Shown here: positions 1 to 4,909 of the stretch, in pieces
How the letters are laid out: every line of letters begins with the position of its first letter
How positions within the stretch are numbered: position 1 is the first letter of the stretch
From: Proteobacteria bacterium UBA652
GTDB taxonomy: Bacteria > Pseudomonadota > Gammaproteobacteria > Nitrosococcales > Methylophagaceae
Length of the DNA stretch: 12,531 nucleotides
Direction of reading: 5' to 3'
NCBI GenBank assembly: GCA_002299915.1
Contig: DBOG01000018.1
Span: forward strand, 1 to 12,531
The notes under the pieces: model-generated
Databases searched by the model: none
Told to the model about the DNA's origin: nothing
The model's input: only the letters and a program-made list of their open reading frames with translations
Position numbers and translations under genes: made by a program

Positions 1-46
1 CAACGCGATGGATTCTTACATATTAAAACGCTATAATTATCCCACT

Positions 47-658
47 ATGACAGATAGCAATCTCACTTGGCATAAAGCCATCGTCACCCGCTCACGGCGG
101 GCAGCAAAAAACCAACATCCCAGCTTTATTCTCTGGTTCACGGGTTTATCAGGGGCAGGTAAATCGACCCTTGCGCATTATGTTGAGGAACGTCTATTTG
201 AGCTGGGCTGCCATACCTTTGTATTTGATGGTGATAATGTGCGCCATGGCCTCTGCAAAGATCTGCAATTCAGCCCGCAGGATCGGCAAGAAAATATCCG
301 CCGTATTGGTGAGATGAGCAAACTCTTTATCCAAGCAGGCACTATCGCTATCACTGCCTTTATCTCCCCCTTCAAACAAGATCGTGATCAAGTCCGCACC
401 TTAGTACCGGACGGTGATTTTATTGAAGTCTATTGCAATGCGGATTTAGCGGTGTGCGAAAGCCGCGATGTGAAAGGGCTTTATCAACAAGCAAGACAAG
501 GCGACATTAAAGAATTCACCGGTATCTCATCGCCTTATGAGGCGCCTGACAAGGCTGAGATTATCGTTAACACCGGTTCGGATAGCTTAGAAACTTGCGG
601 CCAACAGATCATTGATTATTTAATTGCCCAACATAAAATCACTCCCCAATCCTTATGA
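47..658 (+). CDS. cysC: Adenylylsulfate (APS) kinase CysC
   Basis: Phosphorylates adenosine 5'-phosphosulfate with ATP to give PAPS, the sulfate donor for assimilatory reduction and for sulfotransferases; cytosolic. With the start at 47 the protein has 203 residues, the usual length for CysC. A Walker A loop GLSGAGKST lies at residues 33-41, the DGDNVRHGL substrate motif at 61-69, then ENIRRIGE, TAFISPF, and the KGLYQQAR and FTGISSPYEAP blocks typical of the family. The frame is open to the left edge and another ATG exists at 8. The start at 47 is preferred because TDSNLTWH aligns with the E. coli N-terminus (HDENVVWH). No clear Shine-Dalgarno is visible. A TATAAT at 32-37 lacks a good -35 partner. 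In another frame a reading frame from the edge ends with TAA at 34-36 and could be the tail of an upstream gene. The stop overlaps the next start (ATGA). Confidence 0.95.
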   Translation: MTDSNLTWHKAIVTRSRRAAKNQHPSFILWFTGLSGAGKSTLAHYVEERLFELGCHTFVFDGDNVRHGLCKDLQFSPQDRQENIRRIGEMSKLFIQAGTIAITAFISPFKQDRDQVRTLVPDGDFIEVYCNADLAVCESRDVKGLYQQARQGDIKEFTGISSPYEAPDKAEIIVNTGSDSLETCGQQIIDYLIAQHKITPQSL

Positions 659-1155
659 TTGATACCAGCAATACCATTGAGTATGGTCGTTATCATTTAC
701 TTGATGTGTATGATCAGATCACACCAGAATTAACGCAAAAAATCGTCGTTCTCTGGCAATCTAATGGTGTTTTACCTGCGGGAATCGATCCCACTCAGCG
801 TGTCAAAGAAGTGGCTGTCGTGATTTTAGACAAAGAACAAAACGTTGTTGGTGTAAGCACCGTTTATATTGAATTTCGCCCGAGGATTAAAGAACATGCT
901 TTTATGTATCGCATGTTTATCCAGCCACAGGATCGTATGCCAGGGATGATGGTCGCCGTGATTAAGCAAACCTATGCCTTACTCAATGCATTATCAATGC
1001 CCAATAAACCCACTTCCATGATGAATATCAATGAAAATTCTAAGTTGATTCGTCCCGGCACCCGCCGCCAGTTTGAACGAATGGGATATACTTATCTAGG
1101 CACAGATCCACAAGGACACGAGGTGTGGCGATGGCTCTTTACCGAGACATCATAA
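655..1155 (+). CDS. GNAT-fold acyltransferase-like protein of unknown substrate
   Basis: A 166-residue protein with no recognised specific function. The middle and C-terminal parts have the look of a GNAT fold: a strand pair VAVVILDKEQNVVGVSTVYI (51-70), then YRMFIQPQDRMPGMMVAVI (85-103), where the Q-x-R-x-P-G stretch sits in the position of the acetyl-CoA pyrophosphate loop before a long helix. After that come NINENSKLIRPGTRRQFERMGY (124-145), resembling the N-x-x-S...R-x-x-F-E-x-x-GY end motif of GNATs. No signal peptide or membrane segment is seen. Its ATG overlaps the cysC stop by four bases and there is no separate ribosome binding site, so translation is probably coupled to cysC. A degenerate copy of residues about 120-162 lies at 3277-3483. 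Assignment to the GNAT superfamily is by motif reading only. Confidence 0.7.
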   Translation: MIDTSNTIEYGRYHLLDVYDQITPELTQKIVVLWQSNGVLPAGIDPTQRVKEVAVVILDKEQNVVGVSTVYIEFRPRIKEHAFMYRMFIQPQDRMPGMMVAVIKQTYALLNALSMPNKPTSMMNINENSKLIRPGTRRQFERMGYTYLGTDPQGHEVWRWLFTETS

Positions 1156-1164
1156 ATTTATATT

Positions 1165-1371
1165 TAACCTGAACTCGGGATAAGGCATAATAGTTAGTAG
1201 CGCTTAATTTACAGTAACTTACTATGCATCTCTAGGCCAGAACCTTTATTTTAGTGGGCATCAAGGCGGGTTTGCGTAGCAATACCAGTTATTTTATTGG
1301 AAGCGGCTCCAAAACGCGGAGAGCCGCTAACATAAGGCGCTGGATAACTGTACTTATCCGAGTTCAGGTTA
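1165..1371. mobile_element. MITE-like element with ~18-bp terminal inverted repeats
   Basis: The sequence AACCTGAACTCGGGATAAG at 1166-1184 is matched in inverted orientation by CTTATCCGAGTTCAGGTT at 1353-1370, differing by one extra G on the left. Both ends can be read with a flanking TA (1165-1166 and 1370-1371), which would fit a TA target duplication as made by IS630/Tc1-type transposases; this is inference. The interior has no credible coding region. It holds a perfect 8-bp hairpin (AGCGGCTC 1302-1309, GAGCCGCT 1321-1328) and GGATAA/TTATCC next to the right end. The element fills practically the whole space between two convergent genes, starting 10 bases after one stop and ending 3 bases from the other. 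Confidence 0.65.
1302..1328. terminator. Hairpin inside the inverted-repeat element, possible weak terminator
   Basis: A GC-rich perfect 8-bp stem (AGCGGCTC / GAGCCGCT) with an 11-base loop lies between the convergent GNAT and secreted-protein genes. It is the only strong hairpin available to end either transcript. It has no T-run on either strand, so intrinsic termination would be inefficient. It may instead be a structural part of the mobile element. Confidence 0.3.
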
Positions 1372-1373
1372 TT

Positions 1374-3182
1374 TTAATTCCCTAAAACAATATTAATCGC
1401 TGCAATAACATCCGTAATCGTTGTACCATCGCCATTAATATCAGAACATGGCGCTGATGTGCCTGCCAAGACATGATTGATAATGGCAATCACATCTTGG
1501 ATATTTACCTCGCCAGAAGGCGCCACTACATCACCCGGCAAAGCGCAGCCTACAGAAGATTGTAGATACCAGTTATTGCCTACTTTTTCTAATGTATACG
1601 CATATTCACCAGCCTGAATGGGGGGATCTAAATAAAAAACACCCTGTGAAGCACCGTCCACTTGCACCACTTTAATACCATCACCTATTGTTTGCCCGCC
1701 CAATCCACCAATATTATTAATACTGATTTTAGTGCTATCGGCAACACTGGGGCCAATAATTGTGTTCTCTGTTACATGCAACCAATCTCCCGTATTCGGG
1801 GATCCATCATCCAGTTTCACATCTAATAATAGCGTGCCACCTTTAGCTTTGTAATCACCCGTCACCACTAGCGTGTCATCAGTCGCATTATCTTGCGTTG
1901 TTAAAGTGCCTTTATGAATTAACTCGCCTGTTGTAAGCGCATTATCAGTAAAAGAAATAATGCTGCCCACACCAATTTCTACGGTTTCCCAGTTATTCAC
2001 ATTCCCGCCAACTAGCTGGCTGACACCAGAAACAGAGTCCATATCATTCATAAAAACAAGCGCATCATCACCCGCACCACCATCAAATAATGTCACTCCC
2101 GCAAAATTACCGCCATTAAAAGACAGTTTATCGCCTCCATCCGCTAATCTAATATCACCCAGCACGCTTGCACCCGTATTCACTGTCACAACAGACTGGG
2201 CATCATTATTGCTAATGCCACCCGTCACAATAGCGGTGCCTGAGTTGAGCGTAATCGTTGATGTTCCCAACTCCGTTTCAGTGCTAATACCGCCCGTCAC
2301 GCTACCGTTTGTCGTAATAACAATATTACTTATGTCATCACCATCAGCATCAATTCCTGTTAAGCCAGAGACACTACCACCTGTTGTAATAATAATATCA
2401 CCCACCCTAGAATTAACATTAATGCCAGGTCTATGGATAGCAGTGATAGTGCTTGTGGTCGTGGTCGTAATCTCAACAGCCCCTACACCATTATTTACTA
2501 CTCTGACCCCACCATTATAACCCGATATATTACCTTGCACATTAACCATTACATCAGCTGCATTTGTCTCAGTCTCAACGAAAATACCTCCTCTAATCTG
2601 CGAGGTTATTTTACCCGTAGTCGTAATATTGGTTGTTCCCCCCGCGCCTTTATTGGTAGTGGAAATGCCATATTTACCACTTGAAATATCTCCTTGTGCT
2701 GCAATTATGATGTTAGATGTTGTGGCTGAGTCGTTCCTAGCTATCACCCCGGAAGATCCATTTGATGTTGTTGTGATTATGCCTGTCGTCGTAATCTCAA
2801 TACCACCAAAACCTTCATTCTTTGCAAAAATTCCCGTACCTTGCGATGTAATTGCAGCGGCATTGTTATCTGTAAAACTAATACCATACTCATTAGAGGC
2901 GCTAGTTAAATTAAATGCCGTCCCAGGATTAACGCTCGTATCAATGCCAAATTCTGGACTGGTCGTCACCGTCAGCAGGCCACTATTACTATTCAGATCC
3001 TGACTAACATCATTCGCGTTATCTGCTGGACCAGAACACGTATAAGTAGCCCCCGACCCTACCACACACCCTCCCGCAAAAGCTTCGCGAGAGCCATAGC
3101 TAGATAGTAGGGCTGCCGCGATTGCCGCGCTCACGGTAAGGTGTTTGGGAAAAATATTTTTTGTTTGTGCAGTGTTAGTCAT
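1374..3182 (-). CDS. Secreted autotransporter-type beta-helical protein with C-terminal dockerin-like domain
   Basis: Numbering is from the ATG at 3188 (604 residues). The ATG at 3182 is preferred because GAAGGA (3189-3194) abuts the first ATG but lies 6 bases from the second. An extended signal peptide (hydrophobic about 17-30, AFA then GG near 38/39) precedes a Cys pair (C41, C51) seen in many autotransporter passengers. Residues about 70-345 are irregular beta-helix-like repeats rich in ITTTG, GNISG and GSVSG units, with little charge. Residues about 365-545 resemble the pertactin-like passenger end and autochaperone: DGGAGDDALVF, NNWETVEIGVGS, NNIGGLGGQTIGDGIKVVQV, then YTLEKVGNNWYLQS. 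A beta-barrel would normally follow. Here the protein ends with two dockerin-like repeats (551-604), DVIAIINHVLAG and SDINGDG...DVIAAINIVLG, bracketed by C548 and C581. Likely exported by Sec to the periplasm or surface; no anchor is visible. Function (adhesin, matrix or cohesin-bound protein) is unproven. Confidence 0.8.
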   Translation of the reverse strand: MTNTAQTKNIFPKHLTVSAAIAAALLSSYGSREAFAGGCVVGSGATYTCSGPADNANDVSQDLNSNSGLLTVTTSPEFGIDTSVNPGTAFNLTSASNEYGISFTDNNAAAITSQGTGIFAKNEGFGGIEITTTGIITTTSNGSSGVIARNDSATTSNIIIAAQGDISSGKYGISTTNKGAGGTTNITTTGKITSQIRGGIFVETETNAADVMVNVQGNISGYNGGVRVVNNGVGAVEITTTTTSTITAIHRPGINVNSRVGDIIITTGGSVSGLTGIDADGDDISNIVITTNGSVTGGISTETELGTSTITLNSGTAIVTGGISNNDAQSVVTVNTGASVLGDIRLADGGDKLSFNGGNFAGVTLFDGGAGDDALVFMNDMDSVSGVSQLVGGNVNNWETVEIGVGSIISFTDNALTTGELIHKGTLTTQDNATDDTLVVTGDYKAKGGTLLLDVKLDDGSPNTGDWLHVTENTIIGPSVADSTKISINNIGGLGGQTIGDGIKVVQVDGASQGVFYLDPPIQAGEYAYTLEKVGNNWYLQSSVGCALPGDVVAPSGEVNIQDVIAIINHVLAGTSAPCSDINGDGTTITDVIAAINIVLGN

Positions 3183-3231
3183 TGTCATTCCTTCAACATA
3201 TGGCAGATATTAGATATAATAAAACCTCTCG

Positions 3232-3260
3232 ATGCTACTCTGGTTTTGTATAAAGATCAA
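3232..3260 (-). promoter_or_regulatory. Possible sigma70-type promoter of the secreted-protein gene
   Basis: Read on the minus strand, TTGATC (3260-3255) is followed after 17 bases by TAGCAT (3237-3232). Each box matches the consensus at four of six positions. This would start transcription about 40-45 bases before the ATG. A perfect palindrome sits just upstream of the -35 box. The match is only moderate. Confidence 0.3.
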
Positions 3261-3268
3261 ATGAAATT

Positions 3269-3284
3269 GAAAGCACGTGCTTTC
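3269..3284. promoter_or_regulatory. Perfect 16-bp palindrome upstream of the secreted-protein gene, candidate operator
   Basis: GAAAGCACGTGCTTTC is a gapless perfect palindrome about 85 bases before the secreted-protein start. It lies 8 bases upstream of the proposed -35 box, a position usual for an activator or repressor site. It also sits at the left edge of the GNAT-like remnant. The cognate regulator is not identifiable here. Confidence 0.35.
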
Positions 3285-3483
3285 CATGACGCATGCTAAT
3301 AAAAAACACCAAACTCGACCGCCTCAGCACACCTGCCGGCAGTTTGAATATATGGGATATCTCTTTAAATTAGACCGTAATCCACACAGCCAAGATATTT
3401 TGGGAAAACCATTCATTATAAACCAACCCCATTATGCTTACTCCGCTGTGGGAGCCAAGGTCACCAAACTGGCTGCTTCTTGA
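3277..3483 (+). pseudogene. Remnant of a second GNAT-like gene (C-terminal fragment)
   Basis: The open frame starting with GTG at 3277 encodes LSMTHANKKHQ then RPPQHTCRQFEYMGYLFKL. This lines up with TSMMNINENSK then RPGTRRQFERMGYTYLGT (residues about 120-150) of the intact GNAT-like protein encoded at 655-1155. The nucleotide match is also clear: CAGTTTGAA is followed three bases later by ATGGGATAT in both copies. The frame is kept, with one extra codon. The homology fades near 3400 and the frame runs on until a TGA at 3481-3483, antisense to the end of the next gene. The N-terminal two thirds of the domain, including the cofactor-binding loop, is missing, so no enzyme can be made. It is best read as a decayed paralogue, although a short expressed peptide cannot be excluded. 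Confidence 0.6.
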
Positions 3484-4559
3484 GATTCAGGTGCCACTGC
3501 CATTGGCGTTGTATAACCGGGAATTACTTCCAAATCATAAAGCTCGCCCACTTTGCCATCGATTCTAAACCAATCAACACAGGTGCCCATATTCAAATCA
3601 ATAATTTGAATACCACACCAAGGCTCAGAATCGGCATCTTTGAGTTTTTGATCCAACGCCAAGCCTTCAAAGCGTTTATAGCGCGGTTTAGATAAGCCTA
3701 CAAAAGCATAATTGCCATGAAATGCCAGCCCCCGTAAAAAGCCCGGGCAGAATACTTTTGGCTCAAATCGATCTAAGCCTGCTTTTTCAAGATTGACGAT
3801 ACCCAATTCACCCGTACCAGAATTGAGCACCCATAGCTTGCCATCATGCAATCGTGGAGAATGTGGCATTGACAAACCTGCGCACACCACTTCATTACTC
3901 TCAACATCCATCACAATACCGCCATCAGCCCGCCGATCGCGCCAGCCATCAATTGTATTCGAGCGGGATACCGCCGTCACATAACGTGGCTTGCCATCTG
4001 CCATTGCCAGGCCATTTAGATGGCACCGATCTTCGTCCACAATCGCAGATATAAAGGGTGGCTTCCATAGCGGCTCAAAACTATGCCGAGGCGATACAGT
4101 TGCTAAGCAATTAAACCGGGTATTCACAAAAATAGGATTGCCATCCTCGCCAATACCCACATCATGGGCATCTAAATGGCCAGTCACATACACCGTGCGC
4201 GGCACATAACAAGCATCAAAGGTTTCATTGATCCGTTGATCGGCTTCCAAGATGTTTTCAAATCGCATGATTTGAAAACCGCCTGTCATCGTTAAACCAT
4301 GTTCACCTTCGCGGCATAAGCCCATCGGCTGCGGCAAGCCTGCTTGATGCACATTAATCCCACCGTCTTTATTCCTACCAATGAAATACAGCAAACCAGA
4401 TTGATAAGAGGCAAACGCAAAAGAAATCCCCAGATCACTTAATCGTTTAACTAGACCGCCTGAAACAGAATATTCCACCTGCTCTTCTGGTTTTTGTGCT
4501 GTCGCTACTTGCTGGTAGATAGCCTGTCCCGAAGTCAGGCCTGCTTTTTTCTCGCTCAT
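3438..4559 (-). CDS. TIGR03032/DUF4915 family protein of unknown function
   Basis: The 373-residue protein matches, from memory of the family, the conserved hypothetical proteins named TIGR03032 (DUF4915). Marks include ISFAFASYQSGLLYFIGR near residue 50, MGLCREGEHGLTM, CYVPRTVYVTGHLDAHDVG, FVNTRFNCLAT, DRCHLNGLAM, MPHSPRLHDGKLWVLNSGTGELG, FLRGLAFHGNYAFVGLSKPR, and WCGIQIIDL with VDWFRIDG. The repeated strand-turn pattern suggests a beta-propeller-like fold; that is inference. No signal peptide or membrane segment is visible, so it is probably cytosolic. The usual family core is preceded here by about 30 extra N-terminal residues. The start at 4559 follows an in-frame stop in the leader but has no good Shine-Dalgarno. 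It stands alone on the minus strand between the GNAT remnant and glnN. Biochemical role unknown. Confidence 0.75.
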   Translation of the reverse strand: MSEKKAGLTSGQAIYQQVATAQKPEEQVEYSVSGGLVKRLSDLGISFAFASYQSGLLYFIGRNKDGGINVHQAGLPQPMGLCREGEHGLTMTGGFQIMRFENILEADQRINETFDACYVPRTVYVTGHLDAHDVGIGEDGNPIFVNTRFNCLATVSPRHSFEPLWKPPFISAIVDEDRCHLNGLAMADGKPRYVTAVSRSNTIDGWRDRRADGGIVMDVESNEVVCAGLSMPHSPRLHDGKLWVLNSGTGELGIVNLEKAGLDRFEPKVFCPGFLRGLAFHGNYAFVGLSKPRYKRFEGLALDQKLKDADSEPWCGIQIIDLNMGTCVDWFRIDGKVGELYDLEVIPGYTTPMAVAPESQEAASLVTLAPTAE

Positions 4560-4593
4560 TTTTATCTGGCACTATTTTGAAATGTATATTTTG

Positions 4594-4622
4594 ATTGTAA
4601 ATGATATCTAATAAAAAGCCAA
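4594..4622 (-). promoter_or_regulatory. Sigma70-like promoter for the TIGR03032 gene
   Basis: On the minus strand TTGGCT (4622-4617; four of six consensus bases) is followed after exactly 17 bases by TACAAT (4599-4594; five of six). Initiation about 7 bases further would give a leader of roughly 25-30 bases before the ATG at 4559. Confidence 0.5.
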
Positions 4623-4648
4623 CATCTCTAATAACGCACAATTTTGGT

Positions 4649-4706
4649 TCAAAGCCATCTAGCTTGATCAATAATAGTGCATAATTTTTCCACAAATCAC
4701 CTCCTT
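4649..4706 (-). other. Orphan consensus Shine-Dalgarno with a 14-codon mini-ORF
   Basis: The minus strand carries AAGGAGGTGA at 4706-4697, a full match to the complement of the 16S rRNA tail. Six bases after GGAGG lies GTG (4693-4691), opening a frame of 14 codons (MEKLCTIIDQARWL) that closes with TGA at 4651-4649. A TTG at 4695 in another frame opens a longer frame that runs out of phase into the TIGR03032 gene. The mini-ORF lies upstream of the proposed promoter of that gene, so it would need a longer transcript. It may be a leader peptide, a lost gene start, or chance. Confidence 0.3.
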
Positions 4707-4786
4707 CGATTGTGCTATTTCCTATCCAAACTCATCATGGCATTCTTTACCCAGTAAGCATCAAAGTATGGTACATTTATTGCTTT

Positions 4787-4811
4787 TATATTATGTCTTA
4801 CACATAATATA
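4787..4811. promoter_or_regulatory. Perfect inverted repeat in the glnN upstream region, candidate operator
   Basis: TATATTATGT (4787-4796) and ACATAATATA (4802-4811) form perfect 10-bp arms around a 5-base spacer, about 100 bases before the glnN start. Such an AT-rich dyad suits a dimeric regulator. No named consensus is recognised. TAATAT at 4805-4810 could also serve as a -10 box with TTGCTT (4780-4785), but the 19-base spacing is poor. Confidence 0.45.
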
Positions 4812-4826
4812 CTGAATCAACACTTC

Positions 4827-4841
4827 ACCATTAATAATGGT
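4827..4841. promoter_or_regulatory. Second perfect palindrome upstream of glnN
   Basis: ACCATTA (4827-4833) and TAATGGT (4835-4841) are perfect 7-bp arms around a single central base, 15 bases downstream of the first dyad. The half sites differ from those of the first repeat, so two different regulators, or a regulator and a promoter structure, are possible. It lies about 70 bases before the glnN start. Confidence 0.4.
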
Positions 4842-4895
4842 AAAGACGATATTGGCACCGCATACAGAATGCACCCCAATCTTACTAACAATTTT

Positions 4896-4901
4896 AGAGG
4901 G
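4896..4901 (+). promoter_or_regulatory. Ribosome binding site of glnN
   Basis: AGAGGG sits 8 bases before the ATG at 4910. It supports that start over the internal ATG at residue 24. Confidence 0.6.
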
Positions 4902-4909
4902 CAATAGAA

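Noticed and set aside
32..37. TATAAT before cysC as a -10 box giving a nearly leaderless transcript
   Set aside because: The hexamer at the matching -35 position (TGGATT) fits only three of six bases and the true upstream context is outside the window.
2043..2094. A GGAGDDAL stretch in the secreted protein resembling an RTX calcium-binding nonapeptide
   Set aside because: It occurs only once and this Gly/Asp-rich turn is also common in autotransporter passengers; no RTX array is present.
1960..3003. Several long plus-strand open frames rich in Pro, Ser, Thr and Val opposite the secreted-protein gene
   Set aside because: They are antisense shadows of the repetitive minus-strand gene; composition mirrors its Thr/Gly/Asn-rich codons and no ribosome binding site or domain is seen.
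4447..4695. 82-codon minus-strand frame starting with TTG at 4695
   Set aside because: It runs out of phase across the start of the TIGR03032 gene and its second half is low-complexity Arg/Ser text; only the strong Shine-Dalgarno in front of it is notable.
4697..4706. TCACCTCCTT on the plus strand looks like the 3' end of 16S rRNA
   Set aside because: Nothing upstream resembles the conserved 16S tail; it is explained as a minus-strand Shine-Dalgarno sequence.
4852..4872. TTGGCAC...ATGC resembling a sigma54 -24/-12 promoter before glnN
   Set aside because: The GG and GC dinucleotides are 17 bases apart instead of 12, so the spacing rules out a sigma54 promoter.
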